This document shows positions 15,847 through 24,941 of a stretch of 64,000 nt of DNA, piece by piece. Under the pieces are notes generated by a model. It was given only the letters and a program-made list of their open reading frames with translations. It was not told the DNA's origin and ran no database searches. The DNA is from CAZDKK01 sp964603725 (lineage in GTDB: Bacteria; Eisenbacteria; RBG-16-71-46; CAIMUX01; WJJG01), in the NCBI GenBank assembly GCA_964603725.1, contig CAZRWW010000005.1, forward strand, positions 1 through 64,000, read 5' to 3'. Position numbers and translations under genes: made by a program. Each line of letters begins with the position of its first letter. Position 1 is the first letter of the stretch.

Positions 15847-17244
15847 ATGGGCACCCTTTCCAGGAGACCCGCATCCACCGCCAGCGCTTCCGCCGCCGTC
15901 GCCGCCGCATCCACCGCCGTCGCCGCCGCGGCGAACGCCTCCGCCGCCCTCGCCGCCGCGATCGTGCTGGCGGCGATCGTGACCGGCGCCGGGTGCGCGT
16001 CGCTGCGACCGTCCGGCGTGACCGCGGTCGGCGGGCAGCCCGCGGCGTGGGCAGCGGCGGTGCCCGACCTGGAGCGGGCGGCGGCCGAGCAGCCTGGGGA
16101 CATCGACCACCTGGGGCGCCTGGCCCTGGGGTACTACTTCGCCGGCCGCTTCGACGAGGCCGCCGCGACCGCGACCCGGGCGCGCGAGCTGCGCCCGGCG
16201 GACGGGATGGCGGCCTACGTGGAAGCTCTGCTCCTCGAGCGCGCCGGCTCGTGGGCGCCGGCCGAGGAGATCTACCGCGGGCGCGAGACGTACCAGCCGA
16301 TCAGCGGCGAGCTGAAGCGGCTCATGCGCGCTCGGCAGCAGATCGTCGCGCGAGAGATCCTGCGCGCCGAGATCCGCGAGCAATTGCGCGCCGCCGGCGG
16401 CCGCCCGGCCGGGACGATCGAGCCGTTGGCCCTGGTGATCCGCCGCTTCCAGCCCATGGGCACGGCGCGGGTCGATTCGGCGCTGGCCACCGGGATCACG
16501 CACTTCTTCACGCAGACCTTCGCCGCGATCGATACGCTCACGGTGATCGACGAGACGCGCCGCCGCCTGCTCGAGGACGAGATCGCCCTGAGCTCGGCCG
16601 AGGCGCTCGACCCCGCCGCGCGGCTCGTGGCGCGCACGATCGGCGCCGGGCTCGCGCTGGCCGGCCGTTCGGGCGTGGGCCAGCCCGACAGCAACGAGGT
16701 TCTCGTCCAGTATCAGATCGACGACCTGTTCCTCGATCCGCAGAACGCCGCCTGGCGCGGGACGCGCGAGCTGGCGCAGTTTCAGTCGCCCGTTCGCTAC
16801 GTCCTCGACGACCTGGGCCGCGAGGTCGTGCGGATCGCGGAGGGACAATTGGGCCTCTCGCTCTCACCGGAGCTGCGCCAGAAGCTCGCCCAGCCGCCGA
16901 CCAAGTCCTACGCCGCGTTCCTGGCGTACTCCGAAGGGCTGCTCAGCGAGGGCCGCGAGGACTACGCCCGGGCCTTCGAGCGCTACCGCGAGGCGGCGCG
17001 GCTCGATCCCGGGTTCGGCTGGGCCGGCGCGGCGGCCGAGCGCGTCGGCGGGGCGGGCGACCGCGGAGAGGCGCTGCCGCCGGGGGAGACGCCCGCGGCG
17101 GCGGGGGACGATGATCTCCGGCGGGAAGCATCCGCGCGCGTGGATGGCCAGGTCGATGATCTTCCGGGGAGCCGGGGCGAGGACCCGCGCGTGAATCCGC
17201 TGCTCACCACGGAGCGCGTGCGCATCGTCGTGCGGCCGCGCTAG
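15847..17244 (+). CDS. CsgG/LpoB-like lipoprotein with TPR (paralog 3)
   Basis: About 465 residues. An Ala-rich hydrophobic leader ends in AAIVTGAGCAS, a plausible lipobox Cys. A TPR-like stretch follows (HLGRLALGYYFAGRFDEAAA, VEALLLERAGSWAPAEEIYR). The CsgG-like core has ATGITHFFTQTFAAIDTLTV, IDETRRRLLEDEIALSSAEA, NEVLVQYQIDDLFLDPQNAA and FLAYSEGLLSEGREDYARAF. Possible starts are 15826 (ATGA overlap with the upstream stop), 15838 and 15847; GGGAGG lies 9 nt before 15847, so I use that. As the only lipidated member of the trio it is the best candidate for the outer-membrane anchor or pore. The C-terminal 60 residues are charged and probably disordered. Confidence 0.78.
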   Translation: MGTLSRRPASTASASAAVAAASTAVAAAANASAALAAAIVLAAIVTGAGCASLRPSGVTAVGGQPAAWAAAVPDLERAAAEQPGDIDHLGRLALGYYFAGRFDEAAATATRARELRPADGMAAYVEALLLERAGSWAPAEEIYRGRETYQPISGELKRLMRARQQIVAREILRAEIREQLRAAGGRPAGTIEPLALVIRRFQPMGTARVDSALATGITHFFTQTFAAIDTLTVIDETRRRLLEDEIALSSAEALDPAARLVARTIGAGLALAGRSGVGQPDSNEVLVQYQIDDLFLDPQNAAWRGTRELAQFQSPVRYVLDDLGREVVRIAEGQLGLSLSPELRQKLAQPPTKSYAAFLAYSEGLLSEGREDYARAFERYREAARLDPGFGWAGAAAERVGGAGDRGEALPPGETPAAAGDDDLRREASARVDGQVDDLPGSRGEDPRVNPLLTTERVRIVVRPR

Positions 17245-17342
17245 GCCGGAGCGCCGCGCCGGCGCCGCGCGCGGGCGGCGGCGGCAACGCGGCGGGCGGA
17301 CGCGGGAGCTTCGTCGCGGGAGCGCCGCGATCGGAGGCGGGC

Positions 17343-18542
17343 ATGAGACGGCACGAACAACGGATCATTCTCCTTCGAGGCCCGCGGTGCGCGCTGATCG
17401 TGGCCGCGTGCGCCGCGCTGTTGATCGCCCCCGCGCCGGCCGCGGAACCCCGGGTGAGCGTGGGCCTGCAGAGTCGCGGCTGGACCGTGGACTTGCCGGG
17501 CGAGGACGCCCAGTTCCGCCAGACGCTGCTGACGACCCTGATCGAGGCGCCCGGTCTGATGGGCCCGCTCGACCTGCGCGCGCACCTGCCCGTGGCGTGG
17601 AGCCGCGATGATGAGCTGGACACCGAGATCACCGGCCCGGGCGACGCGCAGCTACGCCTGACCTGGCGCGCGCCGGCTTCCGGGTGGTCGTTCAATCTGG
17701 GGTGCGACGTGCCGACCGGCCAGACCGGGCTCACGGTCGCCGAGGCGCGGCTGGTCGCGCGCATGCTCGCGAGCCGCGTGCTCGATTTCGGGCTCAAGCG
17801 CCCGGGCGAGGGCCTCGACTTCATGCTGGGCGCCTCGCGGGCCTTGCCGGTCGGCCGCACCACGATCGCGGGCTTTGCCCTCGCGGGCCACGTCAAGGGC
17901 GACTATGCGCTCTACGAGGATGGCGGCCGCGAAATGCAGGTCTTCCCGGGCAGCCGCCTCCACGCGGCGATCTCGCTGCTGGCCCGCGAGCATCCCGAGG
18001 ATCCCAATTGGGACCTCGACCTGACGCTCGGGTTCGAGGTGGCCGGGCAATACGAGCTGGAGTCATCCGCGGGCGCGCCGCGCACGACGATCGATGAAGG
18101 CGCCCAGGGCACGCTGGACGCGCGCTACCGCCGGCGCGCGGGCGACGACGCTCACTGGAGCGCGTCACTCTATCTGCTCGCCCACGATCGCAATCGCGTG
18201 TCCGGCGCTCCCGCCTCCGACGTCGAGATGCTGGGGCTGTCGACGCGCTCGGTGAGCGAGCTCGGGCTGGGCTACCAGCGCGCGCTTCGCCCGCTGGGCG
18301 ATGTGTCGCTCGCTGCCAGCCACGCCATCTTCCGCATCGACCCCGCGAGCGGCGTCAACAGCCACGTGACGTCGCTGGCGCTGGCGCTGCGCCGCGAGCT
18401 GAGCGAGCGACTGCAACTGAGCGGCTCGGCCGGCTACGGCTTCGGCCGCACCCCGTGGACCGACGCGAGCGCGCCGGAGGGTTCCGCGAAGCGCGGCCTG
18501 TCGGGAACGACGGCCGGCGTGGCGATCCGAGTCGCGTTCTAG
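17343..18542 (+). CDS. Outer-membrane beta-barrel protein (DUF3187-like)
   Basis: 399 residues with a signal peptide (LIVAACAALLIAPAPAAEP) and a mature part of alternating amphipathic strands (WSFNLGCDVPTGQTGL, TTIAGFALAGHVKGDYALYE, LDLTLGFEVAGQYELES, ASLYLLAHDRNR). It ends in GTTAGVAIRVAF, a terminal aromatic as recognised by the Bam machinery. The layout resembles DUF3187/transporter-like barrels. The ATG follows GGAGGCGGGC. Lying directly downstream of three CsgG-like genes, it is probably part of the same envelope assembly. Confidence 0.75.
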   Translation: MRRHEQRIILLRGPRCALIVAACAALLIAPAPAAEPRVSVGLQSRGWTVDLPGEDAQFRQTLLTTLIEAPGLMGPLDLRAHLPVAWSRDDELDTEITGPGDAQLRLTWRAPASGWSFNLGCDVPTGQTGLTVAEARLVARMLASRVLDFGLKRPGEGLDFMLGASRALPVGRTTIAGFALAGHVKGDYALYEDGGREMQVFPGSRLHAAISLLAREHPEDPNWDLDLTLGFEVAGQYELESSAGAPRTTIDEGAQGTLDARYRRRAGDDAHWSASLYLLAHDRNRVSGAPASDVEMLGLSTRSVSELGLGYQRALRPLGDVSLAASHAIFRIDPASGVNSHVTSLALALRRELSERLQLSGSAGYGFGRTPWTDASAPEGSAKRGLSGTTAGVAIRVAF

Positions 18543-18556
18543 GCCCACATACCTGG

Positions 18557-21500
18557 ATGGTGAAGGGCATGATGGCACCTCATACACCTCCCCGCCGCCC
18601 GCCCGCGGGCAACCGGACCCGGAGTCGCGCCGAGATCCGTCGGGGCGCGCGCCGCCCTGCCGGCCTCGCGGTTGTTCTCTGGCTGGGTCTTGCCTTGCTG
18701 GCGGCACTCTGTACAACGAGCTGCCAGCAGGACGAGACGGTCATTCCCGCAACGCGCGGCGAGAACGGATTCGCGCTCGGCCTGCGGCTCCCGCCGCCCG
18801 GTTCGTGGGATGAGCATATACAGGTCTCGCTGCAAGACTCTCTGCACGTATGGCTCTATCGCCTGGGGACCGATCCAGCCGCGCGGTTCACGCTGCGGCC
18901 CCACCCGGACAACCCGCAGCCGGCGCCCTTCGCGCGCGCCGGCGGCGAGGGCACGCAAGACCTGGTGCTAGAGATCGATCCCGTCGCCGCCGCGACCTGG
19001 TGGCGCATCTTCGTGCGCCGCGGGCAGCTCCTGGGCCAGACGACTTTCGTCCTGGCGCCCAGGGATCGCGAGCTGCTCACGCACGTCGTTCTCGGTCCGA
19101 CCGCCGCCGCCGCGAACCGACTCGTCGTCTACACCGGCCTGCCGGTCGGTCCGGGCAGCTCGCCCCCGGCGGGCGGCGCGTCGCTCGACCCGGGCGCCAC
19201 CCTGCTCTTCCCCGTGGCGGTCGAAAACGCCGCGCCGTTGACCGCGCTGGCGATGGAGTTCGCCCTCGATCTCGCGGAGGCGTGCGCCGTCTATGCCGAT
19301 CCCGGCAGCCGGCTCTTCGATGCGGGCGACAGCCTGGCGTACGCGTTCGCCGTGGCGCCTCTGGCGGGGTTCGGCGAGGATTGCCGCCGGTTCTCGCTGC
19401 AGATGCAGCCTTCGCCGTCCACCGCGACCCCGATTCCGGCCGGCACCGACATTCTCTTCTACATCGCCGCGTTCGGCGACGACTCGCCCACCGCTCTGTG
19501 CGTCGATCCGCGGTCGGTGCGCTTCACCACCAGCGCGGGGATCGACACGCTCGCCGCGAACCGGGTGGTCAGCCCCGCGGACTGCGTCTACCCCGCCTGC
19601 ACGGCCGTGCTGCTCAGCCCGCCCGCCGGGTCCGTGCTCTGCACGGGCTCGGAGGCGACGATCACGTGGGAGGCCGGCGCGTGCTGTCCGCCCACCTTGG
19701 GCATCGTCCTCTTGCGCGACGGCGTCGTCTGCCGCGAGATCGTCGCGTCGACGCCCAACGACGGCGAATACATCTGGACCGTGACCGGTTGCGCCCAGGC
19801 GGTCGCCGGCTACACGATCGCCCTGCTGGATCAGGACCAGCGCGTCGTCGGCGCCAGCGCCGGTCCCTTCGGCATCGCGCCGGAGTGCCGGCTGCGGATA
19901 ACGGCGCCCAACGGGGGCGAGCAGTACCGCGTCTCGGAGAACGTGCCCATCGGCTGGGAAGTGTCCGGCTGCTGCGGCAGCGCGGTGGACATCGAGCTGC
20001 TGCGCGACGGCGCACCCTGCCTCACCATCGCCGCGGGGACGCCCAATGACGGCGAGTTGCTGTGGACCGTCGCCACCTGCGCCGGCCAGTACGGCGAATA
20101 CACGATCCGCGTCACCGATCTGGACACCGGCGCATCGGACGAGAGCGATCGGCCCTTCATCATCGGTCCCGCGTGCACGCTGGACGTCACCTATCCCGAC
20201 GGCGGCGAGTTGCTGTGCGCCGGGGAGTCGGCCGCGCTGACCTGGAATGCAGGCAATCTGTGCGGCGCCACCGTGCGCCTCGAGCTGCTTCAGCACGGCG
20301 CGGCTTGCCTGACCATCGCCGCCGCGGCGCCCAACAGCGGGTCCTACCCCTGGACGGTCGCTCCCTGCACCGCCGGCGCGGACGGCTACCGGCTGCGCGT
20401 CTCGGACGAGCAGAGCGGCGTGGCGGACACGAGCAGCGCCGAGTTCTCGATCGCCGGCGGTTGCGCCCTGGCAATCACCTCGCCCGGCGGCAGCGCCAAC
20501 GTCTGCGAGGGCGATCCGGTGGAGATCACCTGGACCTCTTCGACCTGCTGCGGCCCGGCGGTGCGGCTGGCGCTGCTGCGCGCGGGCAGTCTCTGCCAGG
20601 TCATCGCCGACAGCATTCCCAACACGGGCACCTACGTCTGGAACGCCGCCCGCTGCGCCGGCGATGGCCACGAGTACACCTTGCAGGTCATCGACCTGAC
20701 GACCGGCGAGCTCGCCGTCAGCGACGGGACGCTGCGGATCGACGCTTGTACGCTGGCCGTCACGGCGCCCGATGGCAGCGAGCCGCTGTGCTACGGCGAC
20801 GAAGTCGAGATCGTCTGGACCTCCTCGGTCTGCTGCGGCTCCGAGGTCGCCCTCGATCTCGTCTGCGACGGCGTCACCTGCGCGTCGATCGCCTCCTCGA
20901 CGCCCAACGACGGTGTGCACCTCTGGACCGTCGCGCCGCCGCCCGGCATCGGCGGCAACTACACCGTGCGCGTGACCGATCTCGCCAGCGGAGAGTCGGC
21001 CGCGAGCGTGCCCTTTGTCATCGGAGCGCAGTGCTCGATCGCGGTGACCGGGCCGCTGCCGGAGGACTTCATCTGCGAAGGGCTCCCGGTCGACATCACC
21101 TGGACGTACTCGGCGTGCTGCCAGCCCCTGGTCCGCGTCGAGCTCCTGCACCTGGGACAGGTGTGCGCGACGCTGGAAGAGCAAACCGACAACGACGGCG
21201 TGCTGCAGTGGGTTGCCATGCGGTGCTCCCGCTTCACCGACGGGTACACGATCCGCGTCGCCGAGGTGGGCGGACAGGTCTCCGCCGTGAGCCCGGCCGC
21301 TTTCACCATCAATCCGCCCTGCGCGATCGAGGTCCTGGCCCCGGCCGGTCAGGAGACTCTGTGCCAGGGCCAGTCCTACGAGATCAAGTGGGAGGCCAGC
21401 GCCTGCTGCGTCGAGACGGTCATCATCGACCTGTTGCGCAATGGGCTCCCCTGCGATCAGATCGTCATGACGGCCAACGACGGATCGTACGTGTGGTCGG

Positions 21501-22747
21501 TCGCGGCCTGCGGCGGCCCGACCGACGCCTACGCCATCCGCATCACCGATCCGGCGGGCGGCTACAGCGGCGACAGCGGCCCCTTCTCCATCCAGACGTG
21601 CACGCTGGCCGTTACGGCTCCCGCGGGGGGCGGCACGCTCTGCGCGGGCGATGATACGCTCATCACCTGGACCTACTCGGCCTGTTGCGGCGAGACGGTC
21701 GCGATCGAGCTGCTGCGCGGCGGCAACGTCTGTCTGACGATCGCGTCAGCCGCGCCCAACAACGGTCGCCATGCCTGGGTCGCCGAGCAGTGCGGCGGCC
21801 TGAGCGACGACTACCGCGTGCGGGTGCGCGATCTGGCGGGCACGGCGGCGGGCGTGAGCGCGTCGGCCTTCACCATCGAGCCGGGCTGTCTCCTGACCGT
21901 GACGGCCCCGGTCGCCGGCGCCGAGCTCTGTCCCGGCGAGCTGTTCGAGATCACGTGGAACGCCTCGAGCTGCTGTCCGGAGACCTTCACGATCGAGCTG
22001 CTCTGCGAGGGCCAGGTCTGCGAGCTGATCTCCTCCGACGCCGCGGGAGGCCTGGAGCCCTGGGCCGTTCCGGCCTGGTTGGCCGGCACCGGCAACCTGC
22101 GCATTCGGATTCGCCCCGACGGCGCCGAGGCAGCCGCGGAGAGCGGCCCCTTCAGCGTCCTCATAGACTGCGCGCTCGCGTTCACCTATCCCAACGGCGG
22201 CGAGGAGCTGTGCGCGGAAGAGCCGATCACGATCACCTGGAACCACTCCGGCTGCTGTGGAACGGCCGTCGAGATCGCCCTCCTGAACCAGGGCGAGGTC
22301 GTGGCGTACCCGGCCACGACGACGGTGAACGACGGGGCGCTGCCCTGGACGCCGCGGCGTTACGGCGGGATCTCGATCGGGTATCAGCTCCGTATCCGCG
22401 ATCTGTCCACCGGCGTCATCGACTACACGGATGCCCTGTTCAGGATCAACCCCGAGTGCTCGGTGACCGTCCTCACCCCGAACCTGGACGAGTGGTACTA
22501 CATCGGGATGCCGGTGCCGATCACCTGGAGCTCGGGCGCCTGCTGCGGCAGCACCGTGCGAATCACGCTGCTGCACAACGAGGTGGCGTGCCTCACGATC
22601 GCCAGCTCGACCCCCAATGATGGGTCGTATCTCGACTGGCAAGCGACCCAGTGCGGGACCTGGGCCGAGGGCTACAAGATTCAGGTGACCGATCTGACGA
22701 CCGGGGCGTTCGACCGGTCGGACTACCCGTTCATCATTTCGCCGTGA
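18557..22747 (+). CDS. Large lipoprotein with 11 Cys-rich Kre9/Knh1-like repeats
   Basis: About 1396 residues. The leader ends in LLAALCTTSCQQ, a probable lipoprotein signal. About 300 residues of Ig/cohesin-like region follow (LLFPVAVENAAPLTALAMEF, PIPAGTDILFYIAAFGDDSP). From about 19583 to the stop there are 11 tandem repeats of about 95 residues, each built as C.L.V..P.GG..LC.G....ITW..S.CCG..V.I.LL..G..C..I....PNDG...W.V..C......Y.IRV.DL.....S...F.I. This is the Ser-Thr-rich/Kre9-Knh1-like beta-sandwich seen in surface proteins, but with an added conserved Cys set including a CC pair. It has no FlgD tail. Starts at 18557, 18569 and 18572 are equally possible. Its last 14 bases overlap the convergent propeller gene. 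Confidence 0.82.
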   Translation: MVKGMMAPHTPPRRPPAGNRTRSRAEIRRGARRPAGLAVVLWLGLALLAALCTTSCQQDETVIPATRGENGFALGLRLPPPGSWDEHIQVSLQDSLHVWLYRLGTDPAARFTLRPHPDNPQPAPFARAGGEGTQDLVLEIDPVAAATWWRIFVRRGQLLGQTTFVLAPRDRELLTHVVLGPTAAAANRLVVYTGLPVGPGSSPPAGGASLDPGATLLFPVAVENAAPLTALAMEFALDLAEACAVYADPGSRLFDAGDSLAYAFAVAPLAGFGEDCRRFSLQMQPSPSTATPIPAGTDILFYIAAFGDDSPTALCVDPRSVRFTTSAGIDTLAANRVVSPADCVYPACTAVLLSPPAGSVLCTGSEATITWEAGACCPPTLGIVLLRDGVVCREIVASTPNDGEYIWTVTGCAQAVAGYTIALLDQDQRVVGASAGPFGIAPECRLRITAPNGGEQYRVSENVPIGWEVSGCCGSAVDIELLRDGAPCLTIAAGTPNDGELLWTVATCAGQYGEYTIRVTDLDTGASDESDRPFIIGPACTLDVTYPDGGELLCAGESAALTWNAGNLCGATVRLELLQHGAACLTIAAAAPNSGSYPWTVAPCTAGADGYRLRVSDEQSGVADTSSAEFSIAGGCALAITSPGGSANVCEGDPVEITWTSSTCCGPAVRLALLRAGSLCQVIADSIPNTGTYVWNAARCAGDGHEYTLQVIDLTTGELAVSDGTLRIDACTLAVTAPDGSEPLCYGDEVEIVWTSSVCCGSEVALDLVCDGVTCASIASSTPNDGVHLWTVAPPPGIGGNYTVRVTDLASGESAASVPFVIGAQCSIAVTGPLPEDFICEGLPVDITWTYSACCQPLVRVELLHLGQVCATLEEQTDNDGVLQWVAMRCSRFTDGYTIRVAEVGGQVSAVSPAAFTINPPCAIEVLAPAGQETLCQGQSYEIKWEASACCVETVIIDLLRNGLPCDQIVMTANDGSYVWSVAACGGPTDAYAIRITDPAGGYSGDSGPFSIQTCTLAVTAPAGGGTLCAGDDTLITWTYSACCGETVAIELLRGGNVCLTIASAAPNNGRHAWVAEQCGGLSDDYRVRVRDLAGTAAGVSASAFTIEPGCLLTVTAPVAGAELCPGELFEITWNASSCCPETFTIELLCEGQVCELISSDAAGGLEPWAVPAWLAGTGNLRIRIRPDGAEAAAESGPFSVLIDCALAFTYPNGGEELCAEEPITITWNHSGCCGTAVEIALLNQGEVVAYPATTTVNDGALPWTPRRYGGISIGYQLRIRDLSTGVIDYTDALFRINPECSVTVLTPNLDEWYYIGMPVPITWSSGACCGSTVRITLLHNEVACLTIASSTPNDGSYLDWQATQCGTWAEGYKIQVTDLTTGAFDRSDYPFIISP
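19583..22744 (+). repeat. Eleven tandem protein-coding repeats of about 285 bp
   Basis: Each unit codes one beta-sandwich of about 95 residues carrying the CCG pair and TPNDG-type turn. Units are clearly diverged at DNA level, so this is old domain amplification. Units 9 and 10 have lost some of the cysteines. Confidence 0.85.
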
Positions 22748-23993
22748 GCGCGTAGCACACGACTTCCAGCGGACTCTCGGAGGCCTCCGCCGCGCTGCCC
22801 GACTCCTGAGCCCCCATCGCGCTCAAGGCCGCGGCAGCGCCGCCCACGACGCGAATCAAGCGGTCGGGCGACAGGAGGAAGACCTCGTCCTCCAGCAGAT
22901 CTCCCGGGCAGGTCACCGCGAGCTGCTCGACGAACCGGCCGTCGGGCGCGAAGCGATCGATGACCATGAGCCGCCCGGGCGGAGCTTCCCAGTCGCCGCG
23001 GCTGGTGCGAACCCACAGCGAGCCGTCGTCCATGGCGCGCAGGCCGGTAATGTCCGGCTCGGCGTCCGCGACCGTGATCCCCGGTTTGGCGTTCGGGATG
23101 TAGCGCCCGTAGGCTTCGATCATGCGTCGGGCCGCCTGCCGGAGCCGTTCGTTCCGCGTCAGGCTCTGGTACTGGCGCGTGATCACCCGCGCGCGTTGGC
23201 CGTCCGGACTGTAGACCTCGATGCGGTAGGCGTTGCGCTCCGGGGCCACCGCGAGCTGCCCGTTCGCCGCGACATCGCAGCGCGACCAGACGAAGTCCTG
23301 GGCGAGCTCATCGAGCGTGTAGTTGCCATAGTCGACCGCCGCCTCCTTGCGGACCAGGCAGTGCCGCTCGGCGCCGTCGGCGGCGCACAGCGACAGGAAC
23401 CGCGTTTCCGTTCCGCGGCCGTCCTGCCCGAAGGTCATGCGCACGCCGGCCAGCGCCAGCGTCCCGCCCCCTCCCAGGGCGCGCACCAGCGCGGCGAAAC
23501 CTCCCTGCCCGGCGCCCCAGACGATGCTCCCGGCCGAGGTGCCGTCGGGATGGAGCTTGATGACGCTGCCCGGAAAGGGCTGCACGAGGCCCAGCGCGTC
23601 GTCGGGCAGCAGGCAGCCGTCGATCGGCCGCCGCACCTCGCCCGGGCCCTCGCCCTCGCGCGACAGCGTGCGCAGATACGCCCCCGACGCGGAGTAGACC
23701 TGCATCTCCGAGAGCTGGCTGTCCACCAAGTAGACGTTGCCCTCAGCGTCTGTGAACGCCCGCGCGATCACGCCGAAGAAGTGGTCCGCGTCCGCGCCGC
23801 CGATGCGCCACAGCTCGCGGGCCTCGAGCGCCACGATCCCCTCGGCGGGCTCGGAGCCGTTGTCGACTTGCTCACCCTGGCCGGCCGCCGCGGCCAGCGG
23901 CGGAGTCGCCATGGCGAACAGCGGAGTCGCCGTTGCCAGCATCAGCGCAACCGCGGCGCAGGCGAAGCGCACAGAGAAATCCCTATCCTTCAT
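22734..23993 (-). CDS. Exported 6-bladed beta-propeller (NHL/BF2998-like) protein
   Basis: 419 residues with a signal peptide (CAAVALMLATATPLFAMA). Propeller blades are recognisable by repeated aromatic/Asp strands (RAFTDAEGNVYLVDSQLSEM, VYSASGAYLRTLSREGEGPG, DVAANGQLAVAPERNAYRIE, ITGLRAMDDGSLWVRTSRGD, DRFAPDGRFVEQLAVTC). EGEGPGE is characteristic of the 6-bladed propeller family common in FCB secretomes. It is the third gene of an operon: the Shine-Dalgarno AAGGAG is part of the last codons of the winged-helix gene and the ATG lies 3 nt after that gene's stop. The ligand is unknown. Confidence 0.85.
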   Translation of the reverse strand: MKDRDFSVRFACAAVALMLATATPLFAMATPPLAAAAGQGEQVDNGSEPAEGIVALEARELWRIGGADADHFFGVIARAFTDAEGNVYLVDSQLSEMQVYSASGAYLRTLSREGEGPGEVRRPIDGCLLPDDALGLVQPFPGSVIKLHPDGTSAGSIVWGAGQGGFAALVRALGGGGTLALAGVRMTFGQDGRGTETRFLSLCAADGAERHCLVRKEAAVDYGNYTLDELAQDFVWSRCDVAANGQLAVAPERNAYRIEVYSPDGQRARVITRQYQSLTRNERLRQAARRMIEAYGRYIPNAKPGITVADAEPDITGLRAMDDGSLWVRTSRGDWEAPPGRLMVIDRFAPDGRFVEQLAVTCPGDLLEDEVFLLSPDRLIRVVGGAAAALSAMGAQESGSAAEASESPLEVVCYALTAK

Positions 23994-23996
23994 GAC

Positions 23997-24323
23997 CTAC
24001 TCCTTCATGAGGCGCGCCATCGATTCCAGGTGCGCTTCCAAAGTGGCGCGTCCGCGCGCGGTGAGGGCGTACCAGCTCACCGGGACGCGATTGCGGAACT
24101 CCTTCTCTACGCTGATCAGATCCTCGTCCTCGAGCTTGCGAAGCTGCGCTCCGAGGTTGCCGTCGGTCTCCTCCAGAAGCTCCTTCAGCCGGCTGAAGGA
24201 GACCTGGTCGTTGCGCGCGAGCAGGACGCAGATTCCCAGGCGCGTGCGGTGGCCGAGGAGCTTGTGCAACCCGCGGAGCCCGGCCTGGATCGCTTCGTTC
24301 TCGTCACCGGGTTTGGGTGTCAT
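23997..24323 (-). CDS. Winged-helix transcriptional regulator
   Basis: 108 residues forming a single winged-helix domain of the HTH_34/MarR-like group: RLGICVLLARNDQVSFSRLK, then ETDGNLGAQLRKLEDEDLIS (recognition helix region), then VPVSWYALTARGRATLEAHL (wing and last helix). Such small regulators typically sit beside a membrane protein they control. Its start overlaps the end of the upstream membrane-protein gene by 20 bp. It probably represses its own operon through the palindromes at 24901-24921; that is inference. Confidence 0.9.
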   Translation of the reverse strand: MTPKPGDENEAIQAGLRGLHKLLGHRTRLGICVLLARNDQVSFSRLKELLEETDGNLGAQLRKLEDEDLISVEKEFRNRVPVSWYALTARGRATLEAHLESMARLMKE

Positions 24324-24870
24324 CGGTCCGCCCCCTGGTCAGGGCCATGATCACCAGGCCCACCGCGATCGCCGCCCCGAGCAGTGTCCAGGCGTAGGCC
24401 GAGAGCAAGAGGGTGCCCACGAACCCCAGCGCCATCAGCGCGCCGAACCACAGGAAGACACGGTCGAGGTGCACGCCCGCCGTCCACCAGCCGAGGGCGA
24501 CGATCAGCAGGATCACGCGGCTGAGCTCGCGGTGGGGGATGTGTCCGGTCACGGCCAAGATCACGGCCAGACCGGTGAGCACCAGCATCCCGCTCCAGTG
24601 CAGCGCATGGCGGATGCCGACCGCGCGGTCGAGCTGACCGAGCTTGAGCCCATGGCGCCAGCCCAGCAGGCCGCTGGCGATGCCGCCGGCGGGACCCATG
24701 ATCATCCAGAAGAAGCCGGTGTGACGCGGCGAGAAGTCGATGATCGCGAAACCCGCCAAAACGATGGCCGCCCAGAGCAGGAGGATCGACGCCGGCGTGG
24801 GACGCCGCTCCGACCGCTGCACTAGGCTGCGGATGTAGCCGAGATCGGACTGAAGCTCGGTGTGGGTCAT
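24304..24870 (-). CDS. Polytopic membrane protein paired with winged-helix regulator
   Basis: 188 residues with a short soluble N-terminus (TELQSDLGYIRSLVQRSERR) and about six hydrophobic helices (ILLLWAAIVLAGFAIIDF, FFWMIMGPAGGIASGLLG, SGMLVLTGLAVILAVTG, VILLIVALGWWTAGVHL, FGALMALGFVGTLLLSA, LLGAAIAVGLVIMALT). The ATG follows GAGGAGGAACCC. No transport motif was recognised. It is the first gene of the operon and shares a coding overlap with the regulator gene. Confidence 0.85.
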   Translation of the reverse strand: MTHTELQSDLGYIRSLVQRSERRPTPASILLLWAAIVLAGFAIIDFSPRHTGFFWMIMGPAGGIASGLLGWRHGLKLGQLDRAVGIRHALHWSGMLVLTGLAVILAVTGHIPHRELSRVILLIVALGWWTAGVHLDRVFLWFGALMALGFVGTLLLSAYAWTLLGAAIAVGLVIMALTRGRTDDTQTR

Positions 24871-24900
24871 GGGTTCCTCCTCTTTCTATTGCATCGATCT

Positions 24901-24921
24901 AGAGTACTCTGAACTTTAGAG
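24901..24921 (-). promoter_or_regulatory. Operator-like palindromes at the promoter of the winged-helix operon
   Basis: AGAGTACTCT (24901-24910) is a perfect 10-bp palindrome covering the predicted transcription start. CTCT-7-AGAG (24907-24921) overlaps it and the -10 box, giving three evenly placed AGAG/CTCT half-sites. The position suits a repressor, most simply the winged-helix protein of the operon. Confidence 0.45.
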
Positions 24922-24941
24922 CAAACGAATGAGGATGTCAA
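24913..24941 (-). promoter_or_regulatory. Promoter of the membrane protein/winged-helix/propeller operon
   Basis: On the minus strand a perfect TTGACA (24941-24936) is followed by a 17-bp spacer and TAAAGT (24918-24913). The start codon is about 40 bp downstream with a strong GAGGAGG site. This is the most consensus-like promoter in the window. Confidence 0.6.

Noticed and set aside
18968..21184. 738-codon minus-strand open frame opposite the Cys-repeat lipoprotein
   Set aside because: The plus-strand frame carries 11 consistent protein repeats; the minus frame is a periodic reflection of them.
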